From: Methylococcus sp. Mc7
GTDB taxonomy: Bacteria; Pseudomonadota; Gammaproteobacteria; Methylococcales; Methylococcaceae
Assembly (NCBI RefSeq): GCF_019285515.1
Contig: NZ_CP079095.1
Coordinates: forward strand, 2,264,501 to 2,328,500
DNA: 64,000 nt
Direction of reading: 5' to 3'
The notes under the pieces were generated by a model. That model was given only the letters and a program-made list of their open reading frames with translations. It was not told the origin of the DNA and did no database searches. This document shows positions 54,228 to 64,000 of the stretch, in pieces (position 1 is the first letter of the stretch; each line of letters opens with the position of its first letter). Made by a program: the position numbers and the translations under genes.

Positions 54228-55583
54228 TCAGGCGACGACCACGCGGTTGCGTCCGCCCGATTTCGCGGCATAGAGCGCCTTGTCGGCCCGATCCACCAGG
54301 GCGGTGTCGTCTTCCACGTCGGTGTCCGGATACGCGGTCGCCCCGATGCTGACGGTCACGCGGATCGACTGGTCGCCGTCCATCAGTACGAGGTCGTCGA
54401 CGATGTGGCGCAGCCGCTCGCCCACGTATTCCAGGTCGTGCAGGGAGGCGGCGGGCAGGACCGCGATGAATTCCTCGCCGCCGTAGCGGACCAGGACGTC
54501 GCCCTCGCGCAGCACCGTGCGCGCGGTCTTGGCGACGCGGGCGAGGACCCGGTCGCCGGCCAGATGGCCGTAGGTGTCGTTGATCCGTTTGAAATAATCG
54601 ATGTCGAACATCAGGAGGCCGAGCGGCAGGTTCAGCCGGACCGCGCGTCTGAATTCCTCGCGCAGCCGGGCCATCCCGAACCGGCGGTTGTAGGCGCCGG
54701 TGAGGGGATCGAGCGCCGCCAGGGTCTGCAACCGGTCGTACAGCAGCGCGTTGTGCAATGCGAGCGCGAGGCCTCTTTCGAAGACGTCCAGGCGATTCCG
54801 GTCTTCGGCGCTGAAACCCCGGCCGCTGGCCAGCACGACCGCTCCCAGCACCACTTCCTTGTGCAGCACGGGATCGATGATGACTTCCCGCGGCCGGAAC
54901 CGCGCCAGCATGCCGTCCACGGCCAGATCCTCGGGCAGTTTCACCATGTGGCGGCGCTCGCTGCGCAGGGCGCTGCGGACGCGGTCGTTGTTCGCCAGGG
55001 TGTGGGCGCTGCCGATGCCCTGCGACGCCGCAACCCGGATTTCGCCTTCCACTTCGATCAGGATCGCCCCGCCGTCGGCGCCGGTGTGCTGCAGCAGGAG
55101 CGCCAAGGCCTGTTCGGTGAGCTGATGGACGTCGAGTTCGCTGACCAGCATCTCGGTGAACGTCCGGACCGCCGTTTCGGTTTCGATCGAGAGTGCCAAT
55201 GCCTGGATCAGTTGGTTGAAGGCCCTGGCACCGTCGCCGATTTCGTCGTCGGAATCGACCTGGATGGCGCAATGTTCCGGGGTGCATTTTTCGGGCGTGT
55301 CGCCGTGCGCCATGCCTTGCAGGCGGCTCGCGACCAGGCCCATCCGTTCCGCCAGCAGGCGCAGCCGCTCGCCGACGACCGAGCGCGCCAGTGCGATGTT
55401 CATCGCCCCCACGGCGAATCCGGCGGCGATGCAGGCGGCGAAGAACCAGGGCGTCAGCACGTACGAGGAAGGAATCCCCAGGCTCAGCGCGAAGAATGGA
55501 AAGACGAGGCCGATCAACAGGCCGAAGCCGATCATCCAGATCGACAGGTCGACGAAGACTTTGCGGGTCAGTCTGAGCATCAT
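54228..55583 (-). CDS. membrane GAF-GGDEF diguanylate cyclase
   Basis: A 451-residue protein. The start is set at the ATG at 55583; the frame is open further but antisense to the ParA gene. Two transmembrane helices lie near residues 11-32 and 42-62, followed by a HAMP-like segment (to about 115), a GAF-like domain (about 120-275) and a GGDEF domain. The active site is RYGGEEF near residue 367, and an RxxD inhibitory site (REGD) lies five residues before it. FDIDYFKRINDTYGH is intact. It should make cyclic di-GMP under product inhibition. No EAL domain is present. Confidence 0.93.
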   Translation of the reverse strand: MMLRLTRKVFVDLSIWMIGFGLLIGLVFPFFALSLGIPSSYVLTPWFFAACIAAGFAVGAMNIALARSVVGERLRLLAERMGLVASRLQGMAHGDTPEKCTPEHCAIQVDSDDEIGDGARAFNQLIQALALSIETETAVRTFTEMLVSELDVHQLTEQALALLLQHTGADGGAILIEVEGEIRVAASQGIGSAHTLANNDRVRSALRSERRHMVKLPEDLAVDGMLARFRPREVIIDPVLHKEVVLGAVVLASGRGFSAEDRNRLDVFERGLALALHNALLYDRLQTLAALDPLTGAYNRRFGMARLREEFRRAVRLNLPLGLLMFDIDYFKRINDTYGHLAGDRVLARVAKTARTVLREGDVLVRYGGEEFIAVLPAASLHDLEYVGERLRHIVDDLVLMDGDQSIRVTVSIGATAYPDTDVEDDTALVDRADKALYAAKSGGRNRVVVA

Positions 55584-55718
55584 GGCGTTCAGAGGTGGCT
55601 GGGTGGCGGCCTGGAACCGGGCCGGTTTGTCGCAAGTCCTGAGTTTAGCGGGCTTTGCACCGGCCGGACAGCATGGCGCGAGTTGACCGGGATACGTCTT
55701 CTCCAGTAGCTTTGGGCC

Positions 55719-56342
55719 ATGAAAACCATCGCAGTGATCTCGCAGAAAGGCGGAGCCGGAAAGACCACGCTGGCCATCAACCTGGCCGTTGCGGCGGAGC
55801 TGGCGGGAGCCCGGAGCGTCACGCTGGTCGATCTGGACCCCCAGGCCAGCGCCAGTGTCTGGGGCGACAACCGGGAGGCGCTCACGCCGCGGGTCGAGTC
55901 GGTCCAGGCGAACCGCCTGCAGCAATGCCTGGACAGGGCGCGTGCCGATGGCGCAGGCCTGGCGGTGATCGACACCGCGCCGCATTCGGAAACCGCGGCG
56001 CTGGCCGCGGCGCGTGCCGCCGATCTGATCCTCATTCCCTGCCGGCCCGCCGTGCTCGATCTGCATGCGATCGGCACCACCATCGACCTGGCCCGGCTGG
56101 CCGGTACACCCGCGGCGGTGGTGCTGAATTCGATTCCCTCGCGCGGCTCTCTGGCGGACGAAGCGGCGGAGGCCGTCGCCGGCTACGAGGTCCCGCTGGC
56201 CCCGGTGCGCATCGTGCAGCGCGCGGCTTATGTGCATTCGCTGACCTGCGGCAAGTCGATCCAGGAATTCGAACCCCGGGGCAAGGGCGCGGAGGAGATC
56301 GATCGTCTGTATCGTTGGATCTGCGGCCCCGCCGCCATCTGA
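55719..56342 (+). CDS. ParA-family ATPase
   Basis: A 207-residue deviant-Walker ATPase. The P-loop is KGGAGKTTLAINLAV with the signature Lys at residue 11, followed by VDLDPQASASVW and DTAPHSETAAL as the Walker B region. It lacks an N-terminal DNA-binding domain, as in small orphan ParA/MipZ-like proteins or plasmid ParA type Ib. No parB is adjacent. A small gene of 82 residues follows 27 bases later and may encode its partner. It could position a protein cargo and not a plasmid. Confidence 0.88.
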   Translation: MKTIAVISQKGGAGKTTLAINLAVAAELAGARSVTLVDLDPQASASVWGDNREALTPRVESVQANRLQQCLDRARADGAGLAVIDTAPHSETAALAAARAADLILIPCRPAVLDLHAIGTTIDLARLAGTPAAVVLNSIPSRGSLADEAAEAVAGYEVPLAPVRIVQRAAYVHSLTCGKSIQEFEPRGKGAEEIDRLYRWICGPAAI

Positions 56343-56369
56343 ACCCTCATCGTTGGAAGGACATCCCTC

Positions 56370-56618
56370 GTGGCGAACAACAGCAAGGTGAAACTCTCGA
56401 CCGCCGTGCGCAAGGCACGGCGGAAGCCAGCCGAAGGCGCGGATACGACGCCGGCGGTGGCCCCGGCTTCCGGCTCGACGGAAGCCCCGGTCACGGCTGC
56501 GCCGGCCGGACGCGCGGGAGTCGTCCCGGCGATCGGCCGCGCTTGCCGGCTGACGGTCTATGGGGCGGTGTACGGGATGACCTACACGGTGGTTTTCCCC
56601 TGGGCCCTGGTGCGTTGA
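56370..56618 (+). CDS. small Ala/Pro-rich protein downstream of ParA
   Basis: An 82-residue protein from a GTG with GGAAGG about 11 bases upstream. The N-terminal 35 residues are basic (VKLSTAVRKARRKPAEG), the middle is Ala/Pro/Thr-rich, and the C-terminal 30 residues are hydrophobic (LTVYGAVYGMTYTVVFPWAL). This looks like a basic, possibly DNA- or ParA-binding head attached to a membrane-associating tail. Co-transcription with the ParA gene is likely. I recognise no family. Confidence 0.55.
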   Translation: MANNSKVKLSTAVRKARRKPAEGADTTPAVAPASGSTEAPVTAAPAGRAGVVPAIGRACRLTVYGAVYGMTYTVVFPWALVR

Positions 56619-56627
56619 GGGGAAAGC

Positions 56628-57245
56628 TCAAGCGGCCGGAACCGCGCGGCTGCGGCGGCGCAACAGGACGATCGCTCTGAATCCCAGCAGCACGGTGAGC
56701 AGGATGGCGAACCGCAGGGGATCGGAGATGTCCTTCTTCACCAGCCACAGATAGTGGATCACCCCGCCGACGGACGAGACGTAGACCAGCCGGTGCAGGC
56801 GCTGCCAGCGCTTGCCGCCGAGCCGGCGCATCATCGCATCGGTCGACGTGACCGCCAGCGGAATCAGCAGCACGAAAGAAGGGAAGCCCACCGTGATGAA
56901 CGGGCGTTTCGCGATGTCCTTCAGTATCGCCGGCCAGTCGAAGAACTGGTCCAGCACCAGATAGCCGGTGAAATGCAGCGTGCCATAGAAGAACGCGAAC
57001 AGGCCCAGCATCCGCCGCAAACGTACCAGCCAAGGCTGCCGCAGGAGGATGCGCAACGGCGTGACGGCGAGGGTGATGAGCAGAAAGCTCAAGGTCCAGT
57101 AGCCCGTCGTCCGGATGATCTTTTCGATGGGATTGGCGCCCAGGGTGCCGAGCGCGGCGCCGGCGCCGAGCCTTGCCAGCGGAATCAGGGCCGCGAGAAA
57201 CACGGCGGCCTTCGCGGCCCTCAGCGCGTTCGCTTCGGGCCGCAA
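56628..57245 (-). CDS. msrQ: MsrQ, haem-binding membrane subunit of methionine sulfoxide reductase
   Basis: About 205 residues from a TTG at 57245, which has GGAAGG six bases upstream and avoids overlap with msrP. The ATG at 57290 is in frame but lies inside msrP. Six transmembrane helices carry haem-ligand His residues (YGTLHFTGY, RLHRLVYVSS, GVIHYLWLVKKD). The family is YedZ/MsrQ, which passes electrons from quinol or flavin to periplasmic MsrP. It follows msrP in the usual order. Confidence 0.9.
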   Translation of the reverse strand: MRPEANALRAAKAAVFLAALIPLARLGAGAALGTLGANPIEKIIRTTGYWTLSFLLITLAVTPLRILLRQPWLVRLRRMLGLFAFFYGTLHFTGYLVLDQFFDWPAILKDIAKRPFITVGFPSFVLLIPLAVTSTDAMMRRLGGKRWQRLHRLVYVSSVGGVIHYLWLVKKDISDPLRFAILLTVLLGFRAIVLLRRRSRAVPAA

Positions 57246-57258
57246 ACGCTTCCTTCCG

Positions 57259-58191
<933 letters not shown>

Positions 58192-58265
58192 GGCAGTCTC
58201 CCGGCTCCAGTGGCGAGTGGCAACCGATGGTACTGCATGTCGCACCACGGCCGCGACGGGCCGCT

Positions 58266-58691
58266 TCATTCGTTCGAGGCGCCTTCCTCCCCGCCGTTGT
58301 CCCAAGTCCGCCGGAATGAAGAAAACGCGTCGGAAAACCCTTTCTTGAGATGGCCCCAGGCATCCTGCGAACCGTTCTTGAGGCGGTCCGCCTGCGTGGA
58401 CGCCTGATCGATCGCTTCCTTCGACGTGTTCCGCGCTGCCTGGTCGACCCGCTGCCATTGCTCGCTGGTCCTGGATTTCAGCTCGCTGAATCCGGATTTC
58501 ACGGAGTCGGCGGCCTCGCTCCCTTTCTGGGAAGAGTAGTCGCCGATGGCCTGGGCGGTCTCCTTCATCTTGTGTCCGATGTCCTCGATCGACGGTGATT
58601 CTTTGGGGGAGTCGGCGCCAAAACCGGGAAAGGACGGCAGCAGCAACAGGACCGCAACGGCCAGGTAGGGGAAATGGGCATGGGTTTTCAT
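58266..58691 (-). CDS. secreted helical protein, unknown function
   Basis: A 141-residue protein with a signal peptide (residues about 1-25, ending GFGA-DS). The rest is charged and strongly helical with heptad-like spacing ([56 protein letters not shown]), resembling late-embryogenesis or apolipoprotein-like amphipathic repeats. No Cys is present. It stands alone between msrP and the antiporter. A periplasmic stress or lipid-surface role is possible, but I cannot assign a family. Confidence 0.65.
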   Translation of the reverse strand: MKTHAHFPYLAVAVLLLLPSFPGFGADSPKESPSIEDIGHKMKETAQAIGDYSSQKGSEAADSVKSGFSELKSRTSEQWQRVDQAARNTSKEAIDQASTQADRLKNGSQDAWGHLKKGFSDAFSSFRRTWDNGGEEGASNE

Positions 58692-58727
58692 GAACGCTCG
58701 CTTCTCATGGCAGATGGCTCGGGCTCC

Positions 58728-59903
58728 TCATGCCGGCAGGCCGAGTTTTATTCGCAGCCTGTCGGCCAGGATCGGGAAGGCCAGCACCGAGATCATGCCG
58801 GCGCTGACCAGGACGGCCGCACGTTCCGACGACATGAGGCCCGACGACAGGCCGATCTCGGTGATCACGACGATCAGGGGCAGTCCCGTCGCCGAATAGA
58901 GGATGAAGGGGACGACGTCCGCGGGCGACAGGCTGCGGCGATAAACGAACAAAGGAATGCTGCGCACCAGGATAAGCAATGCCAGCAGAATGATGATTTG
59001 GAGCGGTGCGAGTGGACTGGCCCACAGTGCGCCGAGATCGAAGTGAATGCCGGCCGTGACGAAGAAGATGGGAACCAGAAAGCCATACCCGATGGCTTCG
59101 AGCTTGGACCTCAGCGCCTTGCCCTCCGGTCCTTTACTGGCGAGTCCTGCCACCATGCCCGACGCGAGCGCTCCCATGACGATGTCCAGTCCGAATTTGC
59201 CGGCGAGCAGAATCAGAAGCGCCTGCAAGGCGATGCAGATACGCACTGGAAGCTGGCCACTGCTCTGCATGGAGCGGGCAAGACGGTCGAGCAATGGCGA
59301 CGAGCGGACCCGGATGGCCAGATTTGCGGCGATCAGAGTGATCGCGAGGAAGGAGAGGACGAACAGGGTGTGAAGGAAATTGCCATGGCTCGGAATCGCC
59401 ATGAACGACAGGAGAAACATCGGGCCGAGTTCGCCGACGGCGCCCGAGGCGAGGACGTACTTTCCGAAATCGGTATCGATTTCCCCCAAGTCGCGCAGGA
59501 TGGGGACAAGCACTCCCAGGGCGGTCGTGGTAAGAGCTGCGGCTGCCAGGAGCAGCGGCAGATGGATCAGCCCCATTGCCTGGAAAAGTAACACGCATAC
59601 GATGGCGACGCCGAAAGACAGTGTCCAGCCGAGCGCCCCCACCGTCAGCGGCCGTATGCCGATTTTCCCGAGATCGATTTCCATGCCGACCAGGAAAATC
59701 AGGAAGGTCAACCCGAGGTGCGCCAGAGCGTCGACCACCAGGGACGGTTCCGCCAGATGCAGCATCTGCGGCCCGGCAACGATGCCCAGGAGAATTTCCG
59801 CGACGACTATGGGCATCCGGAAACTCTTGGGCACTTCCGCCAATATGGGCGCGAGCATCGCCATGAGCGCAATGAGCAAAAGGTCGGTTCTAAAGCTTTC
59901 CAT
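58728..59903 (-). CDS. CPA2-type cation:proton antiporter (Kef-like membrane domain)
   Basis: A 391-residue polytopic membrane protein with about 11-13 hydrophobic segments. It begins with RMPIVVAEILLGIVAGPQ and FLIFLVGMEIDLGKIG, the characteristic opening of the Na+/H+ exchanger CPA2 family, and has an AGIHFDLGAL block near residue 285. It ends after the membrane domain, so it lacks the Rossmann TrkA-N domain of KefB/KefC. Na+ or K+ exchange for protons is likely, but the ion cannot be read from sequence. Confidence 0.88.
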   Translation of the reverse strand: MESFRTDLLLIALMAMLAPILAEVPKSFRMPIVVAEILLGIVAGPQMLHLAEPSLVVDALAHLGLTFLIFLVGMEIDLGKIGIRPLTVGALGWTLSFGVAIVCVLLFQAMGLIHLPLLLAAAALTTTALGVLVPILRDLGEIDTDFGKYVLASGAVGELGPMFLLSFMAIPSHGNFLHTLFVLSFLAITLIAANLAIRVRSSPLLDRLARSMQSSGQLPVRICIALQALLILLAGKFGLDIVMGALASGMVAGLASKGPEGKALRSKLEAIGYGFLVPIFFVTAGIHFDLGALWASPLAPLQIIILLALLILVRSIPLFVYRRSLSPADVVPFILYSATGLPLIVVITEIGLSSGLMSSERAAVLVSAGMISVLAFPILADRLRIKLGLPA

Positions 59904-60181
59904 CCTCTTTTCTCCTTCGTCGTTCCACGTGTTCAGGTAGCCGCCCCCGGCCGGTTTTGGCTAGCCCATCAGAGCGCACCAGTGGCCCGTAACCCTAACC
60001 GATGATGTCCAGCGCATGCAAAAGGGATGTTAAGATCACGCCAAGTATGTCCGGTTCCCGGACGTGATGCATTCATCGCACGGCAGCGGTACCGGTCTGC
60101 GAAGCCGCACGCCCAGGAGGTTTCGGGGCCCAGGTGCCGGTAACAGAGTTTGAATTGCTGTCCCAAAAAAATGGATTCCTT

Positions 60182-61471
60182 ATGTCGAATTTTGCCAAAC
60201 TTGAACTGAACGAAGGCGTCGTGGAAATCCCGGTGATCGAGGGCACCGAGGGTGAGAAAGCGATCGACATCTCCAAGCTGCGCGCCCAGACCGGCTACAT
60301 CACGCTCGATCCCGGCTACGGCAATACCGGCTCCTGCCTGTCGGCCATCACGTACATCGACGGCGAACAGGGCATCCTGCGCTATCGCGGGATCGACATC
60401 GCCGAGCTTTGCGAGAAGTCGACCTTCGTCGAAGTGAGCTACCTCTTGATCTACGGCCAGTTGCCGACGGTGGAGCAGTACGCGAGGTTCAAGGAGAAGA
60501 TTCACCACCATTCGCTCATCCACGAGGACATGAAGAGCTTCTTCACCTCGTATCCCGGCCATGCCCACCCGATGGCGATCCTCTCCTCCATGGTCTGCTC
60601 GCTCTCGGTCTATCACCCCGAACTGCTGAAACCGGACCAGACCATCGACGAGCGCGACGAAACCATTTCGAGGCTCCTGTCCAAGGTGCGGGTGCTGGCC
60701 GCCTTCGCTTACAAGCGTTCGGTGGGCGAGGCCTTCGTCTATACCCGGCCGGAGCTGGACTACATCTCCAACTTCCTGCACATGATGTTCACCCGGCCGA
60801 TGCGCGGCTATGTGCCGGACGAACTGATCCGCAAGGTGCTGGACGTGCTGTTCATCCTCCACGCCGACCACGAACAGAATTGTTCCACCTCCACCGTGCG
60901 CATGGTGGGATCGTCCAAGGCCAATCTGTTCGCGGCGATTTCCGCGGGCATCTGCGCGCTGTGGGGGCCGCTCCACGGCGGCGCCAACCAGGCCGTCATC
61001 GAAATGCTGGAGGAAATCCACCGGGCCGGCGGCTGCTACAAGAAATTCATCGAACGGGCCAAGGACAAGAACGACCCGTACCGGCTGATGGGCTTCGGCC
61101 ACCGGGTTTACAAAAGCTACGATCCCCGCGCCCAGATCCTGAAAAGGCACTGCGATGAGGTGCTCAATTACCTCGGCATCGACGACCCGATCCTCCAGAT
61201 CGCCAAGGGGCTGGAAGAGGTCGCGCTGACCGACCCTTATTTCATCGAGCGCAAGCTCTATCCGAACGTGGACTTCTATTCCGGCATCATCTACCGGGCG
61301 CTGAAGATTCCCACCAACATGTTCACGGTGATGTTCGCGCTGGGCCGGCTGCCGGGCTGGATCGCGCACTGGAAGGAGATGCTGGAGGACCCGGCCATGC
61401 GGATCGCCCGCCCGCGCCAGATCTATACCGGGGAAAGGCTGCGTCCCTACGTGCCCATCGCCCAGCGGTGA
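60182..61471 (+). CDS. gltA: citrate synthase (type II)
   Basis: A 429-residue hexameric-type enzyme making citrate from oxaloacetate and acetyl-CoA. The start at 60182 (MSNFAKLELN) is preferred over 60134. Active-site motifs are GPLHGGANQAVIEML with one catalytic His, MGFGHRVYKSYDPRA with the second, and the Asp in NVDFYSGIIY. An extra N-terminal beta-rich domain fits the NADH-sensitive type II form. The 278-base region upstream (59904-60181) should hold its promoter, but I could not define one. Confidence 0.97.
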   Translation: MSNFAKLELNEGVVEIPVIEGTEGEKAIDISKLRAQTGYITLDPGYGNTGSCLSAITYIDGEQGILRYRGIDIAELCEKSTFVEVSYLLIYGQLPTVEQYARFKEKIHHHSLIHEDMKSFFTSYPGHAHPMAILSSMVCSLSVYHPELLKPDQTIDERDETISRLLSKVRVLAAFAYKRSVGEAFVYTRPELDYISNFLHMMFTRPMRGYVPDELIRKVLDVLFILHADHEQNCSTSTVRMVGSSKANLFAAISAGICALWGPLHGGANQAVIEMLEEIHRAGGCYKKFIERAKDKNDPYRLMGFGHRVYKSYDPRAQILKRHCDEVLNYLGIDDPILQIAKGLEEVALTDPYFIERKLYPNVDFYSGIIYRALKIPTNMFTVMFALGRLPGWIAHWKEMLEDPAMRIARPRQIYTGERLRPYVPIAQR

Positions 61472-61511
61472 GGAAAGGCCCCGCGGCGCTCGCCGAAGGG
61501 CCTGAGAGGCG

Positions 61512-63416
61512 TCAGAGCAGGCTCTGCAGCAGGCCGTTGAGCTTGTGCACGAACGCCGCCGGGTCGTCGAGCTGGCCGCCCTCGGCCAGCACCGCCTGGT
61601 CGAACAGCACCGACGCGAGGTCCTGGAAACGGCTTTCGTCGGCTTCCGTCTTCAGGCGCGCGATCAGGCCGTGATGGGGATTGATCTCCAGGATCGGCTT
61701 GCTGCCCGGAATGCTCTGTCCCGCGGTTTTCATGATCCGTTCCATGGTCCGGCTCATGCCGTAGGATTCCGAGATCAGACAGGCGGGTGAATCGGTCAGG
61801 CGGTGGCTGAGGCGGACGTCGCTCACCTGCGCCTCCAGCGCCTTCTTCAGCCGTTCCGCCAGCGGCGCGAATTCCTCTTTCTCGGCTTCGGCTTCGGCTT
61901 TTTCTTCCTCGCCTTCCAGCTTGCCGAGATCCAGGTCGCCCCGCGCCACCGATTGCAGCGACTTGCCCTCGTACTCGGTCAGGTAGCCGACCAGCCATTC
62001 GTCGATGCGGTCGCTCAGCAGCAGCACCTCGATGCCCTTCTTGCGGAAGATTTCCAGGTGCGGGCTGTTCTTCGCCGCGCCGAAGCTCTCGGCCGAGACG
62101 AAATAGATCTTGTCCTGGCCTTCCTGCATCCGGCCGATGTAGTCGTCCAGGGAAACCGTCTGGTCCTCGCTGTCCGTGTGGGTGGAGCTGAAGCGCAGCA
62201 GCTTGGCGAGGCGGTCTTTGTTGGAGAAATCCTCGATGAGACCTTCCTTCAGCACCTGGCCGAATTCCTTCCAGAACTCCTTGTACTTTTCGGGCTCGTT
62301 GTTCGCCAGATCTTCCAGGAGGCCCAGCACCTTCTTCACCGCGCCGCCGCGAATCTTCTCCAACTGCTTGTTTTCCTGGAGGATTTCACGCGAGACGTTG
62401 AGCGGCAGGGTGTCGGAGTCGATCACGCCGCGGACGAAGCGCAGGTAGCGCGGCATCAGCTTGTCCGAGTCCTCCATGATGAAGACCTTGCGCACGTACA
62501 GCTTCACGCCGCGCTTGGAATCGCGGTCCCACAGGTCGAACGGCGCGTGCTTGGGGACGTAAAGCAGCAAGGTATATTCGTTGGTGCCTTCGACCCGGCT
62601 GTGGACGCGGGCCAGCGGCTCCAGGAAATCGTGCGAGACGTGCTTGTAGAACTCGTTGTAGGCCTCGTCGGTGATCTCGTCGCGGTTCTTGGCCCACAGC
62701 GCGGAGGCGCTGTTGACCGTCTCCCAGACCTCGGCCGGTGCTTCCTCGCCTTCCTTGGGCTCGCCGGCTTCCTGTTTCATCTCGATGGGCAGGGAGATGT
62801 GGTCGGAGAATTTGCGGACGATGGAACGGAGCTTCCAGCCGTCCAGGAACTCGTCCTCGCCTTCGCGCAAATGCAGGGTGACTCGGGTGCCGTGCTCGGT
62901 CCGCGTCGCGGTTTCCAGGGTGTAACTGCCCTCGCCGGAAGATTCCCAGCGGACGCCTTCCTCGGCCGGGGCGCCGGCCTTACGGGTTTCCAGCACCACT
63001 TTGTCGGCCACGATGAAAGCGGAATAGAAGCCCACGCCGAACTGGCCGATCAACTGGCTGTCCTTGGCTTCGTCCCCGGTCAGCGATTCGAAGAAATGCT
63101 TGGTGCCGGAACGGGCGATGGTGCCGATGTTGTGCTGCACCTCCTCGCGCGTCATGCCGATGCCGTTGTCGCTGACGCTCACGGTGCGGGCCGCCTTGTC
63201 GAATTCGATCCGCACCCGCAGCCGGCTGTCGCCCTCGTACAGCGCATCGTTGCCGAGCGCGCCGAAGCGCAGCTTGTCGGCGGCGTCGGAGGCGTTGGAA
63301 ATCAGCTCGCGCAGGAAAATTTCCTTGTTGCCGTACAGGGAGTGGATCATGAGTTGAAGCAGTTGTTTGACTTCTGCTTCGAAGCCCAAAGTTACGCGGT
63401 TTTCGGCGTCGGCCAT
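61512..63416 (-). CDS. htpG: Hsp90 chaperone HtpG
   Basis: A 634-residue cytosolic ATP-dependent chaperone. The GHKL ATPase site is [18 protein letters not shown] near residues 35-52, with [11 protein letters not shown] and [11 protein letters not shown]. The middle domain has [21 protein letters not shown], and the C-terminal dimerisation domain is complete. A Glu/Lys-rich stretch near residue 500 joins the last two domains. Length is normal. It is convergent with gltA with 40 bases between the genes. Confidence 0.97.
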   Translation of the reverse strand: MADAENRVTLGFEAEVKQLLQLMIHSLYGNKEIFLRELISNASDAADKLRFGALGNDALYEGDSRLRVRIEFDKAARTVSVSDNGIGMTREEVQHNIGTIARSGTKHFFESLTGDEAKDSQLIGQFGVGFYSAFIVADKVVLETRKAGAPAEEGVRWESSGEGSYTLETATRTEHGTRVTLHLREGEDEFLDGWKLRSIVRKFSDHISLPIEMKQEAGEPKEGEEAPAEVWETVNSASALWAKNRDEITDEAYNEFYKHVSHDFLEPLARVHSRVEGTNEYTLLLYVPKHAPFDLWDRDSKRGVKLYVRKVFIMEDSDKLMPRYLRFVRGVIDSDTLPLNVSREILQENKQLEKIRGGAVKKVLGLLEDLANNEPEKYKEFWKEFGQVLKEGLIEDFSNKDRLAKLLRFSSTHTDSEDQTVSLDDYIGRMQEGQDKIYFVSAESFGAAKNSPHLEIFRKKGIEVLLLSDRIDEWLVGYLTEYEGKSLQSVARGDLDLGKLEGEEEKAEAEAEKEEFAPLAERLKKALEAQVSDVRLSHRLTDSPACLISESYGMSRTMERIMKTAGQSIPGSKPILEINPHHGLIARLKTEADESRFQDLASVLFDQAVLAEGGQLDDPAAFVHKLNGLLQSLL

Positions 63417-63528
63417 GGCGATGTGCTTCCTTCTGCTGAAATTAGGGATAGGAGTCTTTGCGCCACCCGAAGTGGAGGCGCCCGATCAGGATTTCAATAC
63501 CGCGGGTCGTTCGCCGACTCCGTGTGAC

Positions 63529-64000
63529 TCAGCACCCCGTCCCTTCCAAGTCGTCGAACGGCTCGAATTCCGATCCGCTGGAGGCTTTTCCCGGTGTCCG
63601 GAGATTGTCCGGTTTGGGGTGGGCGTCATCCATCATCTTGGCCAGCCGCTGCAAGGTGGAGAGCATCGACGTCTGTTCCCATTCGCAGAGCTGGTTGAAA
63701 GCGGTCAGAAAATTGGCGTGGAACAGCGAGGGAGTCTGCCTGATTGCCTGGCGTCCGGTGTCCGTGAGCTTGATCACCAGCCGTCTCCGGTCGGTTTCGC
63801 TGCGTTCCCGGCTTATCAGTGCCTTCGCCGTCAGGCGATCCAGAACCGAAGTGATCGTGCCCTGGCTGAGGTTGACTGCCTGGCTGAGCTGATGGCCGGT
63901 CATCGAGCCTTTCTGCTCCAATGCCTTGAGAATGAGGAGCTGAGACCCTGTCAGGCCGGATTTCCGCAGTTGCTTGGATTGCAGGTCCAGGAAGCGGACG
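63529..64000 (-). CDS. MarR-family transcriptional regulator, 5' end beyond the window
   Basis: The reading frame is open to the right edge, giving at least 157 codons without a start. The winged-helix domain is visible: LRKSGLTGSQLLILKALEQK, the recognition segment LSQAVNLSQGTITSVLDRLT, and the wing RERSETDRRRLVIKLTDTG. A C-terminal helix and an acidic tail of about 25 residues (to FDDLEGTGC) follow. MarR proteins are dimeric repressors that often respond to phenolic or oxidising compounds. The target genes are not clear; htpG lies downstream on the same strand. Confidence 0.9.
   Translation of the reverse strand, partial: VRFLDLQSKQLRKSGLTGSQLLILKALEQKGSMTGHQLSQAVNLSQGTITSVLDRLTAKALISRERSETDRRRLVIKLTDTGRQAIRQTPSLFHANFLTAFNQLCEWEQTSMLSTLQRLAKMMDDAHPKPDNLRTPGKASSGSEFEPFDDLEGTGC

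Noticed and set aside
55584-56237. An N-terminal extension of the GGDEF protein
   Set aside because: It runs antisense through the ParA gene and lacks any domain; the two membrane helices begin just after the ATG at 55583.

Overview
The window is GC-rich DNA (only AT-rich at insertion-sequence ends and terminators) from a gammaproteobacterial methanotroph, most likely Methylococcus or a close relative. I infer this from a squalene-hopene cyclase whose N-terminus I recognise as Methylococcus-like, a eukaryote-type squalene synthase beside it, hopanoid genes hpnG, hpnH, hpnN and hpnO, copper genes (P1B-type ATPase, copCD) and a cytochrome P460 family gene. No database search was run. I saw no tRNA, rRNA or CRISPR array.

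Layout. (1) 1-4800: end of a TauE/UreH-like membrane protein, then four small proteins leading into a Cu(I)-type P1B ATPase. (2) 4984-20947: hopanoid and isoprenoid region: an MlaC/HpnM-like protein, copD/copC, hpnO, hpnN, hpnG, shc and squalene synthase, divergent hpnH, then apt, dxs, ispA and xseB. These genes can be read as one route from deoxyxylulose phosphate through farnesyl diphosphate and squalene to modified and transported hopanoids. (3) 21085-25224: parE and parC. (4) 25267-44606: accessory region bounded and interrupted by three copies of one IS1380-type element. Between copies 1 and 2 lie gene relics, a cytochrome P460 gene, an SRPBCC gene, a yfbR relic and an arsenosugar-type cluster (arsS, ArsM-like methyltransferase, sigma/anti-sigma pair, two AhpD-like proteins, TIGR04282 and TIGR04283 glycosyltransferases, DUF547, mercuric-reductase-like flavoprotein, DUF3179, TVP38, PiT and DUF3047). 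Several of these are frameshifted. Copy 3 splits an exported hypothetical gene. (5) 44833-45420: intact yfbR.

(6) 45533-52348: a tightly overlapping Wsp-like chemosensory operon (CheW, CheR-TPR, CheW/WspD, CheA-REC, CheB/WspF and a final response regulator). The final protein has a WspR-like receiver but a PP2C/SpoIIE phosphatase in place of GGDEF, and the CheB receiver has lost its phospho-acceptor Asp. No WspA receptor is encoded nearby. I regard this as the most novel system in the window. (7) 52371-64000: a DUF1800/DUF1501 relic, a solute-binding protein, glutathione peroxidase, a GGDEF protein, an orphan ParA with a small partner, msrPQ, a small secreted helical protein, a cation/proton antiporter, citrate synthase, htpG and a MarR regulator cut by the window edge.

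Core regions show clean reading frames with translational overlaps. Frameshifts are concentrated in the IS-bounded region, which suggests decay after acquisition, or local sequence error around repeats.
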